The notes: generated from the letters alone by a model not told the origin. A DNA stretch of 64,000 bases from an uncultured Paracoccaceae bacterium (GCA_937146765.1 CAKZRP010000061.1:1-64000); one strand, 5' to 3'. Positions 44,353 through 52,887 are shown, counted from the stretch's first letter. Made by a program: numbers and translations.

Positions 44353-45105
44353 TCAGGGGGCGAGGATCAAGGCCCCCTGCCGCAACCCTGCCGCCAGCGC
44401 CTCCGGCGGCGGGGCGTTGGTGACCACAAAATCCGCCGCGCTGAGCCAGCCCCCCCGCGCCGGGGCGCGGCGCAGGAACTTCACCTGATCCAGCACCAGA
44501 ACCGCGTGCCGTGCATGGGCCTGCATGGCGGCGCGCGCCCGGGCCTCCTCGGTGCGGAAATCCAGCAGCGCCCCATCCTCGTCGACACCGGCGACGCCGA
44601 AAATGGCATAATCTACGCGAAACCCGGCAAAGAACTCCGCCGCCGCGCTGCCCGAGACGCTGCGGTCCCGCACCGTGCCACCGCAGATCGAGAGCTGGAT
44701 CTCCTCCGCGTCCCAGAGGTGACTGGCCGCGGCGAGGTTGTTGGTGATGACATCGCGTGGCCCGGCCCCCGCCAGCAACCGCGCCACCTCGGCGGGCGTG
44801 CTGCCGAGGCCGATCGAGACCGAGGCCCCCGGCGGGATCAGCCGCAGCACCTCCCGGGCCAGCGCCGCCTTCTCGCCCTGTTGCTCGCCTGCGCGCGAGG
44901 CATAGGGCCGCGCAGCCTCGTTTGGACGCACCCCGCGATGCACCCGCGTCAACAGCGCCCGATCGCGCAGATCGTTCACATCGCGGCGGATGGTCTGGGT
45001 GGTGACCTCAAAACGCAGCGCCAGATCCTCGATGGTGGCAAAGCCGCTCTGCTCCACCAGCCGCAGGATCGCGCGCTGGCGCTCGCTCAGGTTCAGGACG
45101 GTCAT
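44353..45105 (-). CDS. DeoR/GlpR-family transcriptional regulator
   Basis: 250 residues. The N-terminal winged helix-turn-helix (about 1-60) begins LNLSERQRAILRLVEQSGFATIEDLALRFEVTTQTIRRDVNDL, which is close to the family signature. The C-terminal effector domain is the ISOCOT fold, with SIGLGSTPAEVARLL (sugar-phosphate loop), TNNLAAASHL and ICGGTVRDRSVSG. Such regulators repress sugar or polyol catabolic operons and respond to phosphorylated sugars. No catabolic operon is adjacent, so the target is unknown. AGGAG lies before ATG 45105. An upstream in-frame ATG at 45123 is less likely. Confidence 0.88.
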   Translation of the reverse strand: MTVLNLSERQRAILRLVEQSGFATIEDLALRFEVTTQTIRRDVNDLRDRALLTRVHRGVRPNEAARPYASRAGEQQGEKAALAREVLRLIPPGASVSIGLGSTPAEVARLLAGAGPRDVITNNLAAASHLWDAEEIQLSICGGTVRDRSVSGSAAAEFFAGFRVDYAIFGVAGVDEDGALLDFRTEEARARAAMQAHARHAVLVLDQVKFLRRAPARGGWLSAADFVVTNAPPPEALAAGLRQGALILAP

Positions 45106-45203
45106 CGGCGCTCTCCTGTTCATACGAACATTCCCTTTCTAGGGGAGATCCCGACTCCTGCAAGGAAACTCTGCAATCCGGGTGGAGAAACCGTAGAAGA
45201 TGC

Positions 45204-45234
45204 TCAGATGAGACTCCTTCGGGCACTCATCTGA
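45204..45234 (-). terminator. Hairpin after zapE
   Basis: TCAGATGAG (45204-45212) and CTCATCTGA (45226-45234) form a perfect 9-bp inverted repeat with a 13-base loop, eight bases after the zapE stop on the minus strand. The bases after it on the minus strand are mixed (GCATCTTCTACGG), so a classic T-tract is lacking. Confidence 0.5.
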
Positions 45235-45241
45235 ACCGGGA

Positions 45242-46300
45242 TCACGCCTGACCCCAGTCCTTGTCCTGCATCTCCCGCAGCCGCGAGGCGGTGCGTTCAA
45301 ACTCAAAGGCGCCGTCGCCTTCCAGATAGAGAAACTCCGGCTCTGCCGCCGCCGAGCAGATCAGCCGCACCCGCGCCTCGTAGAGCGCGTCGATAAGCGT
45401 CACAAACCGCTTGGCCTCGTTGAAATTGTTGCGCCCCAGCGCCGGAATATTCTCCAGCACCAAGACCTTGACCGCTTCGGCCACCGCCAGATAGTCGCCC
45501 GGCCCCAGCATGGTGCCGCAGAGGTCATAAAACGTCGCCCGCGCCACGCCGTTGCGATAGGCCGGCAGGGTGACATCCCGCCCCTTCACCTTCAGCACCA
45601 AAGGCTCCGCCGCCCCACCCGTCAAATCGGACCAGATCGCCCCCATCTCGGCGCGCACCTCAGCATTCAAGGGCGTGAAATAGACCCGGCTGCCCGTAAG
45701 ACGGTCCTGCCGGTAATCCTTCGGGCTCACCATCTCATGCACCTGCATCTTTTCCTTGATGAGGTCGATGAAGGGCAAGAACAGCTGGCGATTGAGGCCG
45801 TTCTTATAGAGGTCATCCGGCACCCGGTTCGAAGTGGTCACCACCACCACCCCTGCCTCAAACAGCGCCTGGAACAGCCGCCCCACGATCATCGCATCGG
45901 TGATATCGGTGATCTGCATCTCGTCAAAGGCCAGAAGCCGCACCGAGGCCACCACATCCGCCGCGACCGGAGCCAGGGCATCCTCGATGCCGCTCTTGCG
46001 CGCCACATGCATCTTGGCGTGGACCTCCTGCATAAAGGCGTGGAAATGCACCCGACGGCTCGGGATATCGGCGAGGCTCTCGACAAAGAGGTCCATCAGC
46101 ATCGACTTGCCGCGCCCGACCCCGCCCCAGAGGTAAAGCCCCTTCACCTCTGGCCGCACCGCCTTGCGGAACAACCCGCGTTTCACCGGCTCGGCCCGCA
46201 GGCCCTCGGCAATGCGGTCGAACTCCACCAAGACCGCCTCTTGCGCGGGATCGGCCTGGATCTGCCCGGCAGCAACACGGGCCTGATAAAGGGTGCTCAT
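45242..46300 (-). CDS. zapE: Cell division protein ZapE (AFG1-like ATPase)
   Basis: 352 residues of the AFG1/LACE1 P-loop ATPase family. Walker A is GLYLWGGVGRGKSMLMDLF, followed by RRVHFHAFMQEVH, Walker B LLAFDEMQITDITDAMIVGRLF, TTSNRVPDDLYKNGLNRQLFLPFI and RDVTLPAY. ZapE stabilises late divisome Z-rings in enterobacteria, while mitochondrial relatives act in protein turnover (family knowledge). The start MSTLYQ is favoured, with GGAGG ten bases upstream; MTHMSTL nine bases earlier is an alternative. It is divergent from the MFS gene, with about 170 bases between them. Confidence 0.93.
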   Translation of the reverse strand: MSTLYQARVAAGQIQADPAQEAVLVEFDRIAEGLRAEPVKRGLFRKAVRPEVKGLYLWGGVGRGKSMLMDLFVESLADIPSRRVHFHAFMQEVHAKMHVARKSGIEDALAPVAADVVASVRLLAFDEMQITDITDAMIVGRLFQALFEAGVVVVTTSNRVPDDLYKNGLNRQLFLPFIDLIKEKMQVHEMVSPKDYRQDRLTGSRVYFTPLNAEVRAEMGAIWSDLTGGAAEPLVLKVKGRDVTLPAYRNGVARATFYDLCGTMLGPGDYLAVAEAVKVLVLENIPALGRNNFNEAKRFVTLIDALYEARVRLICSAAAEPEFLYLEGDGAFEFERTASRLREMQDKDWGQA

Positions 46301-46471
46301 ATGTGTCATGCCTCCAGCCATAGCCGGATGATTTTGCAAAGGAAAGCCACAGTCCCCGTCCTGCTGAACCCCATAGTTCAATTTTATTTATGTATGCACA
46401 CAAAACTCCTGAATTGACGGCTGAAGCCATTGGGAACAGGTTGCGGCGCAATGACACAGTGGAGAACACCC

Positions 46472-47710
46472 ATGGACCGTCCAGCCCCCTTGTTTACCCC
46501 CGTCCTCATCGTGGGCTGCATCATCATCATGGTGAGCTTTGCGGTACGCGCCTCCTTTGGCGTCTTCCAGATCCCGATTGCCGAGGATTTCGGCTGGCTG
46601 CGCAGCGAGTTCTCCCTCGCCATCGCCATCCAGAACCTCGCCTGGGGCATTGGCCAGCCGCTGTTTGGCGCCTTGGCCGAGAAGATCGGCGACCGCAAAG
46701 CCATCATCATGGGCGCGGTGATCTATGCCGCCGGTCTGGTGCTGAGCGCGGGTGCGACGACGCCGGGCGAGATGCAGGCCTATGAATGGCTGGTGGGCTT
46801 TGGCGTCGCGGGCACCGGCTTTGGCGTGGTGCTGGCCGTGGTGGGCCGGGCCAGCTCCAACGAGAACCGCTCCATGTCGCTGGCGATTGTCACCGCCGCA
46901 GGCTCTGCCGGGCAGATCGTCGGCGCGCCGACAGCGGAATATCTCCTCGGGTTGATGCCCTGGCAGTCGGTCTTCTTCGTCTTTGCTGGCGTGGTGCTGG
47001 CCCTGATCCTGTCGCTGCCGCTGATGCGCGCACCGGTCTCGGCTGGCAAGGCCGAGCTGGAGGAGAGCATGGGCGCGATCCTCAAGAAAGCCTTCCGCGA
47101 CCCCTCTTACACGCTGATTTTCCTCGGGTTCTTCTCCTGCGGCTATCAGCTGGCCTTTATCACCGCACATTTCCCGGCCTTCGTGACCGAGATGTGTGGC
47201 CCGATCATGCCCGGCGGCGTGCTGCATGGGCTGGGGATCACGACGACCTCGACCCTTGGGGCGGTGTCGATCTCGCTGATCGGTCTGGCCAATGTGGCGG
47301 GCACCTTGCTGGCCGGTTGGGCGGGCAAGCATTACTCCAAGAAATACCTGCTGGCCGGCATCTATACCGCGCGCACCATCGTGGCCGGCGCCTTTATCCT
47401 GATGCCGATCACGCCCTTGACGGTGATCCTGTTCTCGGTCGCCATGGGCTCGCTCTGGCTTGCGACCGTGCCGCTGACCTCGGGGCTGGTCGCCCATATC
47501 TACGGGCTGCGCTACATGGGCACGCTTTACGGCATCGTCTTCCTCAGCCACCAGATCGGCGGTTTCCTGGGCGTCTGGCTCGGCGGGCGGATGTATGACA
47601 TCTACGGCGATTACACCATGGTCTGGTGGATCGGCGTCGGCGTCGGAGCCTTCAGCGCCATCGTCCACCTGCCGGTGCGCGAACGCCCCTTGCAGGCGGC
47701 AGCGGCCTGA
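46472..47710 (+). CDS. Major facilitator superfamily transporter
   Basis: 412 residues with twelve membrane helices in two sixes. The loop 2-3 motif appears as GALAEKIGDRKAIIMGAVIYAAG, and loop 8-9 as AGWAGKHYSKKYLLAG. The C-terminal half contains SGLVAHIYGLRYMGTLYGIVFLSHQIGGFLGVWLGGRMYD, characteristic of the oxalate/formate- and monocarboxylate-like MFS subgroup, so the substrate may be a small organic acid; this is inference. GGAGA eight bases upstream supports the ATG. It is monocistronic and ends with a strong terminator. Confidence 0.88.
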   Translation: MDRPAPLFTPVLIVGCIIIMVSFAVRASFGVFQIPIAEDFGWLRSEFSLAIAIQNLAWGIGQPLFGALAEKIGDRKAIIMGAVIYAAGLVLSAGATTPGEMQAYEWLVGFGVAGTGFGVVLAVVGRASSNENRSMSLAIVTAAGSAGQIVGAPTAEYLLGLMPWQSVFFVFAGVVLALILSLPLMRAPVSAGKAELEESMGAILKKAFRDPSYTLIFLGFFSCGYQLAFITAHFPAFVTEMCGPIMPGGVLHGLGITTTSTLGAVSISLIGLANVAGTLLAGWAGKHYSKKYLLAGIYTARTIVAGAFILMPITPLTVILFSVAMGSLWLATVPLTSGLVAHIYGLRYMGTLYGIVFLSHQIGGFLGVWLGGRMYDIYGDYTMVWWIGVGVGAFSAIVHLPVRERPLQAAAA

Positions 47711-47731
47711 TCCACTAAGACAAGACAGCAC

Positions 47732-47759
47732 AAGGGCCGCGGATGACGCGGCCCTTTTT
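47732..47759 (+). terminator. Strong Rho-independent terminator after the MFS gene
   Basis: AAGGGCCGCG (47732-47741), loop GATGA and CGCGGCCCTT (47747-47756) form a perfect 10-bp stem running into a TTTTT tract. It lies 21 bases after the MFS stop and before the convergent hydrolase gene. Confidence 0.92.
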
Positions 47760-47771
47760 GTTTGGACGACC

Positions 47772-48707
47772 TCAGTACAAGCCGCCGCGCTGGTTCTCGG
47801 CGATGAGCGCGGCCACCGCCTCGGGGTGGGTGTAGAGCACGCCATGGCCTGCGCCCTCCACCACCTCCTGCTTGGCCGAGCGGTTGATCTGCGCCAGCCG
47901 CCCGATCACATGGGCGGGGATGATCTTGTCCGCACCGGCCCAGATCGCCAGCACCGGCAGGCCCTGCTGGTTGAACAGTCGGTGCTCGGGGGCAAAATCG
48001 TCGCGCAACAGGCCCCGCATGGCCGCCAGGTTGGAGGGAAAGAAGCCGCGCCGCCGGGTCTGCGCCCGCTGCGCCCGGGCCACCTCCGGCGGGGTGAGAC
48101 CATCGGCGATCTCGGTGCGGATGTAGCGGCGCGCCGCCATCGGATAGGTCCAGCGCAGCACGAGGTCGCGCAGCCCGGGGCGTTTTTCCATGAAAGAGGC
48201 GGTGGCGGTGCGCGGCGTATGCAGCCCGACCGAGGCAATCAGGATCAGCTGGCGCACCCGCGGCAGGTGGGCGGCGGCAAAGGAGGTGGCGATACAGCCC
48301 CCCGCCGAATAGCCGATCAGGGTGAAATCCTCCACGATGCCCTCATGGGCCAGCAGTTCCTGCAGCTGCTGATGGAAATAGGCCCGGTCCTGCGGCCCCG
48401 GAACATAGTCCGAATAGCCGCGTCCGTAGAGATCGTAGAGCAGCACCCGGTATCCCATCTGCGCCAGCTCCTGCGCCAGCGGCACAAAGCCTTCGGAGGG
48501 GGTGGTGATGCCATGCACGCAGACCGCGACCGGGCCGCGCTCCGGCCCGATCCAGCGGTAATGGGTCAACCCTGCGCTCAGTTCGGCGAATTTGCCCGGC
48601 GCAAAGCGGCGCATCGAGTCGGTGATCGGCTTGCGCAGGGTCTCCTGCACCGAAGGCAGGGACAAAAGTCCCGCCACCAGCATCCCGGAGATCAGCAGCC
48701 AGATCAT
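47772..48707 (-). CDS. Alpha/beta-fold hydrolase, membrane-anchored
   Basis: 311 residues. An N-terminal hydrophobic segment (about 1-20, IWLLISGMLVAGLLSL) precedes an alpha/beta hydrolase core. The core has the oxyanion-side VCVHGITTPSEGF, YDLYGRGYSD, nucleophile elbow LIGYSAGGCIATSFA (Ser in GYSAG), Asp region WAGADKIIP and catalytic His in EGAGHGVLYTHPEAV. The substrate is unknown. The start overlaps the ornithine-cyclodeaminase-like gene's stop by ATGA, so it is the last gene of a four-gene minus-strand operon with that gene, a HAD phosphatase and an EamA transporter. Confidence 0.85.
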   Translation of the reverse strand: MIWLLISGMLVAGLLSLPSVQETLRKPITDSMRRFAPGKFAELSAGLTHYRWIGPERGPVAVCVHGITTPSEGFVPLAQELAQMGYRVLLYDLYGRGYSDYVPGPQDRAYFHQQLQELLAHEGIVEDFTLIGYSAGGCIATSFAAAHLPRVRQLILIASVGLHTPRTATASFMEKRPGLRDLVLRWTYPMAARRYIRTEIADGLTPPEVARAQRAQTRRRGFFPSNLAAMRGLLRDDFAPEHRLFNQQGLPVLAIWAGADKIIPAHVIGRLAQINRSAKQEVVEGAGHGVLYTHPEAVAALIAENQRGGLY

Positions 48708-49621
48708 GCCCGCGCGGTCCACAGATCGAGGATATGGCGGCTCGTCATCAGGTCGAGATGGGCACCGCCGCCATTCTTGAACAGGGTGATCTCCTCTCCG
48801 CTCCAGGCAGGAAACCGGTCAAGGGCATAGAAATCCGCCAGCACATCGGCGCGCGTCAGCACCCCCGAGGCCAGCGGGATCTTGAACTCGCCGATATGGT
48901 CGAGGGTGGTGTCGAAACTGTCGCAATAGATCCGGCTGCGGGCCAGCGCCACATCATCGGCCTCGCGCATGTCGGGGCGATAGGCGCCGATCATGTTGAG
49001 GTGCTGGCCCGGGCGAAGCCAGTCGCCCCGGATCACCGGATCGGTGGCCATGGTGCAGGTGAGGATGATGTCGGCGGCCCGTACCGCAGGCTCCAGATCC
49101 GGGGCCACAAGAGTGCCCGGATACTGCGCGGCCAGATCCTCCGCCTTGGCAAGGGTGCGGTTCGACAGGCGGATCTGCGCCTGCGGCCAGACCGCCGAGA
49201 AAGCCTCGATCAGCGTTCCGGCGACAGTGCCCGCCCCGACGATCAGGATCTCGCGCGCGGCCGGATTGGCCAGGCGGCGCGCCCCCAATAGGCTGTCTCC
49301 CGCGGTCTTCCACTTGGTCACCAGGTGGAAATCCACCAGCGCCTCCAGCACCCCCGTGCGGTCGGAGAACAGCGAGACGCCGCCGTTGATCGCGGGCAGT
49401 CCATGGGCGTCATTGCCGGGAAAGATCGTCGCCGTCTTCACCGCCAGCCCGAGCCCGTCGATCCAGGCCGAACGCGACAGGAGCGTGTCCTTGCCGCGAT
49501 AGAGGAAGGTGTCGCCGACCTCCGCCTTGGGCAGGGCATGGCCCGCGGCCAGTGCCTCGGTCAGCCCCACCCAGTCCAGCAGCGCCTCACCGGCCTCGAA
49601 ACCGATCTGTGTCAGGCTCAT
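48704..49621 (-). CDS. Ornithine cyclodeaminase / mu-crystallin family protein
   Basis: 305 residues. The Rossmann dinucleotide site is ILIVGAGTVAGTLIEAF (about 125-141), followed by IRLSNRTLAKAEDLAAQYP, DIILTCTMATDPVIRGDWLRPGQHLNMIGAYRPDMRE (the family hallmark) and the C-terminal EITLFKNGGGAHLDLMTSR. Family members act as cyclodeaminases, ketimine reductases or alanine dehydrogenases on NAD(P)H. Which activity applies is not clear; the N-terminal Lys in LAVKTATIFPGN fits the usual site. It has ATGA overlaps on both sides (with the HAD gene upstream and the hydrolase downstream). An amino-acid role is likely. Confidence 0.88.
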   Translation of the reverse strand: MSLTQIGFEAGEALLDWVGLTEALAAGHALPKAEVGDTFLYRGKDTLLSRSAWIDGLGLAVKTATIFPGNDAHGLPAINGGVSLFSDRTGVLEALVDFHLVTKWKTAGDSLLGARRLANPAAREILIVGAGTVAGTLIEAFSAVWPQAQIRLSNRTLAKAEDLAAQYPGTLVAPDLEPAVRAADIILTCTMATDPVIRGDWLRPGQHLNMIGAYRPDMREADDVALARSRIYCDSFDTTLDHIGEFKIPLASGVLTRADVLADFYALDRFPAWSGEEITLFKNGGGAHLDLMTSRHILDLWTARA

Positions 49622-50238
49622 TGCGCCTCCTCCTCGGTCAGCAGCCCCTCTGCCACCAGCCGCGCCGCCCAGGTCTCCGGCCGGTCGAACAGGTGGGTGT
49701 GCCAGCCGCGTACTGCGGCGGCGGCGATATTCTCGGGGCGGTCATCGGTGAACAGCAAGTCCTGCGGCGCGCGCCCGGTGCCCTCTTCGAGATGGGCATA
49801 GATCTCCCAATCCGGCTTGATGCAGCGCAGCTGCCCGGACACGAAAGCCTGGTCGAATTCCCGCAGGAACGGGTAATGGGTCTGCGCGATCACAAAGGTC
49901 TCCACCCCGAAGTTGGTCAGAGCATAGACCGGAATGCCCTTGGCGCGAAGGGCACGCATCAGGCGCACGGAATGCGGGATCTCGGGGCTAGCCATCTCCA
50001 GCCAGCGATCGTGCCAGAGGCGGATCTCGGCGGCCCATTTGGGATGCGCCTCCGCCAGGCCATAGATGGTCTCGCGAAAGGGATGGCCGCGGTCCACGTC
50101 GAGGTTGGCGGCATGGAGATCCACCTCCTTGAACAGGGCATGGCGGCGCGGCTCGCCGATGGTGCGGTCATAGAAGCGCTCCGGCTCCCATTCCAAGAGG
50201 ACGCGTCCGATGTCGAAGACGACGGCAGTGATGGGCAT
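49618..50238 (-). CDS. HAD-family hydrolase
   Basis: 206 residues of the HAD-IA type. Motif I is VVFDIGRVLLEWEPE, with nucleophile Asp but Gly in place of the second Asp, as in YihX-like sugar phosphatases. Motif II is YALTNFG, motif III the Lys in CIKPDWEIY, and motif IV LLFTDDRPENIAAAAVRGW. It is a cytosolic phosphatase of unknown substrate. Its stop overlaps the start of the cyclodeaminase-like gene (ATGA). The EamA gene ends 15 bases upstream of its start. Confidence 0.88.
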   Translation of the reverse strand: MPITAVVFDIGRVLLEWEPERFYDRTIGEPRRHALFKEVDLHAANLDVDRGHPFRETIYGLAEAHPKWAAEIRLWHDRWLEMASPEIPHSVRLMRALRAKGIPVYALTNFGVETFVIAQTHYPFLREFDQAFVSGQLRCIKPDWEIYAHLEEGTGRAPQDLLFTDDRPENIAAAAVRGWHTHLFDRPETWAARLVAEGLLTEEEAQ

Positions 50239-50253
50239 GGGGCAAGAGCCTTT

Positions 50254-51216
50254 CTATCCGGAAGAACGGGGGCGCGGCCGCGGCGGCGGGCCGGGGGTAC
50301 GGGTTTCGCGCCAGAGAGAAACAAGACCGGCGCCGATAATCAAGGCCGAGCCGATCCAGACCGTGGGCGTCGGCCATTCGGCAAAGACCAGCACCCCCCA
50401 GAGCACCGCCAGCGGCATGGCGATATATTCAAAGGGGGCGACGAGGCCGGCCTCGCAGAGTCGATAGGCCTGGCCCACGAGATAGCCGCCGATCGACCCG
50501 GCCAGGCCGGCGATGACAAAGAGCAGCCATTCGCTTGGCGCGGGCCAGGCCCAGGGTTTCAGCACCACATCGGCCAGCGGATCCCCGGTGGCCCAGGCAC
50601 CATGACCAAAGACCACGCCCGCCAGCGCGCTGATCACGAGAAAGCCAAGCGTCGGGTAGAACGACAGGGTCGCCGCCTTGTCGGTGCCGCCGGCCCGTCG
50701 GGTCAGCACATGCAGCGTGGCATAGCCGCAGGCGCCGAGGAAGGGCAGCAGCGCATAGGGCTGAAAGGCCTCCGCGCCGGGCTTCACGATGACGAGGATG
50801 CCGCTGAAGCCGACCACCACCGCGCCCCAGCGCCAGGGGCCGACGCGTTCCTTCAGGAACAGGATCGACAGCAGCGTGACAATCATCGGGGTGGCAAAGG
50901 CAATGGCCACGGCCTCCGCCAAGGGCAGCACCGCCAGGCCGGAGAAGAAGGTGATATTGGCAAAGGCCACCGCTGCGATCCGCATCAGGTGCAGGCGGAT
51001 GTTGCGGGTGCGCAGGATACGATAGCCGCCCTCCAGCGGGATGATGATCGCCAGCAGCAGGGCCAGGGCCACCACCGAGCGGATGAAGACCACCTGATAG
51101 AGCGGATAGCCCTCGGAGAGGAACTTGAAGGTCACGTCGATGACGGAAAAGGCCGCCGCCGCGCCGGTCGCCGCGAGGATGCCTAAGACATTGGAATTGG
51201 ACAGAGTTGTGCTCAT
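50254..51216 (-). CDS. EamA/DMT-family transporter
   Basis: 320 residues with ten membrane helices in two EamA repeats. The first has ILAATGAAAAFSVIDVTFKFLSEGYPLYQVVFIRSVVALALLLAI, then VAFANITFFSGLAVLPLAEAVAIAF. The second has LSFYPTLGFLVISALAG and ends GEWPTPT-like FAEWPTPTVWIGSALIIGAGLVSLW. A Pro/Arg-rich cytosolic tail follows. The family exports amino acids and other metabolites. GGGGAGG nine bases upstream fixes the start. It is the first gene of the operon with HAD, cyclodeaminase-like and hydrolase genes, so an amino-acid or amine substrate is plausible. Confidence 0.87.
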   Translation of the reverse strand: MSTTLSNSNVLGILAATGAAAAFSVIDVTFKFLSEGYPLYQVVFIRSVVALALLLAIIIPLEGGYRILRTRNIRLHLMRIAAVAFANITFFSGLAVLPLAEAVAIAFATPMIVTLLSILFLKERVGPWRWGAVVVGFSGILVIVKPGAEAFQPYALLPFLGACGYATLHVLTRRAGGTDKAATLSFYPTLGFLVISALAGVVFGHGAWATGDPLADVVLKPWAWPAPSEWLLFVIAGLAGSIGGYLVGQAYRLCEAGLVAPFEYIAMPLAVLWGVLVFAEWPTPTVWIGSALIIGAGLVSLWRETRTPGPPPRPRPRSSG

Positions 51217-51301
51217 TCTTGCGCGCCTCCCCAAGGGGTTGTGGCGCAAGGTCGACGTCAGGGCAAACAGAATGCGCGCCGGGTACAATTTTTGCAGATG
51301 T

Positions 51302-51483
51302 ACCCCTTTTGCAAGGGGTGGTGCAGGGCGGGGGACGCTCCCGCCCATTTGCCCTGCGCCTTTGGCACATGGCCCCTGGTTGGGGGTGGCGCCTTGCCCC
51401 CTTGGGGGCAAGGCGCGGCCCAACGCCTGTCGAAGGTCTTGCCGCAAGGCAAGGCAGGCGCAGGGGGCGGGAGCCTCCCGCCC
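51302..51483. repeat. Cluster of GC-rich perfect palindromes upstream of the EamA gene
   Basis: Four inverted repeats lie close together. They are ACCCCTT/AAGGGGT (51302-51319), GGGCGGG/CCCGCCC around 51326-51346, GCGCCTTGCCCCC/GGGGGCAAGGCGC (51389-51416, 13-bp arms, 2-base centre) and GGGCGGGAG/CTCCCGCCC (51465-51483). None has a T-tract. The whole stretch 51217-51999 (about 780 bases) is without a convincing gene; it also holds the GACAGA repeat. Confidence 0.65.
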
Positions 51484-51778
51484 GACCCTGGGTGTTGCCT
51501 GTCCGGCGTGCGCTGTCTTTGCGCCGCCTCAACGCCTCTCGGCTAGTCTGACCCGGATCGCGATCCCCGAGGGGCGGGCCTGACACCCCCGCGCCTCACA
51601 CCACCTGGAACCGGCTTCCCAGTTTGGGGAGCAGTGCAGAGATAACGTTGAGCACGCGGGGGGATACCCCCGGCCACCTCCGCCCCCGTGGCGGCGCCGC
51701 CATCCTTATTCGACGATCCGAACCCAGACCTCCGGCCCGCCCCCGCAATCCCGACAAGCGAAGTCTTGCGGGGCGGTG

Positions 51779-51842
51779 GACAGAGACAGAGACAGAGACA
51801 GAGACAGAGACAGAGACAGAGACAGAGACAGAGACAGAGACA
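51779..51842. repeat. Hexanucleotide tandem repeat (GACAGA)10.7
   Basis: Ten perfect GACAGA units (51779-51838) plus a partial unit. The period is a multiple of three, so every frame crossing it stays open, giving spurious Ser-Val, Arg-Gln or Thr-Glu runs. It lies in the 780-bp noncoding gap upstream of the EamA gene and downstream of the exported hydratase-like gene. Confidence 0.95.
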
Positions 51843-51999
51843 TCCGGGACAAGGCGCCCGGAAGACACAAGCCCCCGGACCCTGCAGGGTGATCCGGCCT
51901 CCATCTGTTGGGAGAGTGCCGGGCCTCGCGGCCCGAGCCGACCGCCATGCACGGCAAGACCGGACCCTTGTGGGCGTTCAGGGCCTTCAGGACCAGGTC

Positions 52000-52887
52000 T
52001 CAGGACCCCGGACCAAACAGGACCGCCACCTCCGGGTCACCCGGCAAGCCTGCGTAGCGCAGGCGCAGCGCCCCTTTCAGACTGGCAGGGGGCATCAGCG
52101 CGCCGAAGGAGCCGACCGAGACCAGATCCCCCGCCTTGAAGGTCACCCCGGCCTCGTGCAGCCACAGGATGCTCTCCGCCGGATGCCCCAGCACCGCGCT
52201 GCCCGGAATGCTGTCCCGGACCTCGCCGGCGCCGTCCCGAATCTCTACCTGCATCTCGGCGAGGCTCGATGTCATGGCCTCGGCATCCCTGACCTCGATC
52301 GCCGCACCGAGGATGCCAAGACGGGCACCGACCCCCATCGCCGTGATGGTCTCCGGTGTCATCGGCTGCCCCTCGGCGAGGGCAAGATCCGGCAGTTCGA
52401 TGAAGGGATAGACCGCGCGGACATGGCGCATCACCTCCAGCGGCGTGGTGGCCGCATTGACCGCCGAATCGCCGATTTCCAGGATCAGGTCCGCTTCCAC
52501 CATCGGCACCGCGCCCCAGGGCAGCTCCACCGTGGCGCCATCCATCAGCATCATATCGCGGTAGAGCAGCCCGCGCACCGGTTCGCTGGCCCCGAACCGC
52601 GCCTGCGCCGGAGCGCTGGTCAGCCCGGCCTTGTAGCCGATCACCGGACCCATCGCCTCGGCCAGGACCTCCGCCAGCCGGGCCTGCGTGCACAGCGCAT
52701 CCACCAGGCTGCCCCCCGCCCCCAGCGCCTCTGTCGGCTGTTTGGCCAGATAGTCGCGTGCAAAACGCGCAACCGCCTCCTTGCTCTCACAGCCCGCGTG
52801 ACTCTCTGCGGCGGCCAGGCCTAAGGTCGTCACCAGCAGGGCAAAGATCACCCCGTTGCGTCGCCATGCCCCATGCTGCTGTGTCAT
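52000..52887 (-). CDS. 2-keto-4-pentenoate-hydratase-like protein with Sec signal peptide
   Basis: 295 residues. The first 31 are a clear signal peptide (basic HGAWRRN, hydrophobic VIFALLVTTLGLAAA, then ESHA). The mature part matches the MhpD/HpaH branch of the fumarylacetoacetase fold, with IGYKAGLTS, a GLLYRDMML loop, VEADLILEIGD (acidic metal ligands) and AVLGHPAESILWLHE near the end. The only two cysteines, Cys33 and Cys66, could form a disulfide in the periplasm. Catalytic-looking residues remain, so it may be an enzyme, though MhpD relatives are cytosolic. The start overlaps the pbpC stop by ATGA, placing it third in an A2M-pbpC operon. Confidence 0.85.
   Translation of the reverse strand: MTQQHGAWRRNGVIFALLVTTLGLAAAESHAGCESKEAVARFARDYLAKQPTEALGAGGSLVDALCTQARLAEVLAEAMGPVIGYKAGLTSAPAQARFGASEPVRGLLYRDMMLMDGATVELPWGAVPMVEADLILEIGDSAVNAATTPLEVMRHVRAVYPFIELPDLALAEGQPMTPETITAMGVGARLGILGAAIEVRDAEAMTSSLAEMQVEIRDGAGEVRDSIPGSAVLGHPAESILWLHEAGVTFKAGDLVSVGSFGALMPPASLKGALRLRYAGLPGDPEVAVLFGPGS

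Noticed and set aside
51779..51842. CRISPR-like array
   Set aside because: The unit is a perfect 6-bp tandem repeat without spacers and there are no cas genes in the window.
51596..51952. A protein with a long Ser-Val dipeptide run across the hexamer repeat
   Set aside because: The repeat period is a multiple of three, so all frames stay open and give Ser-Val, Arg-Gln or Thr-Glu runs. No frame has a ribosome-binding site or homology on both sides.
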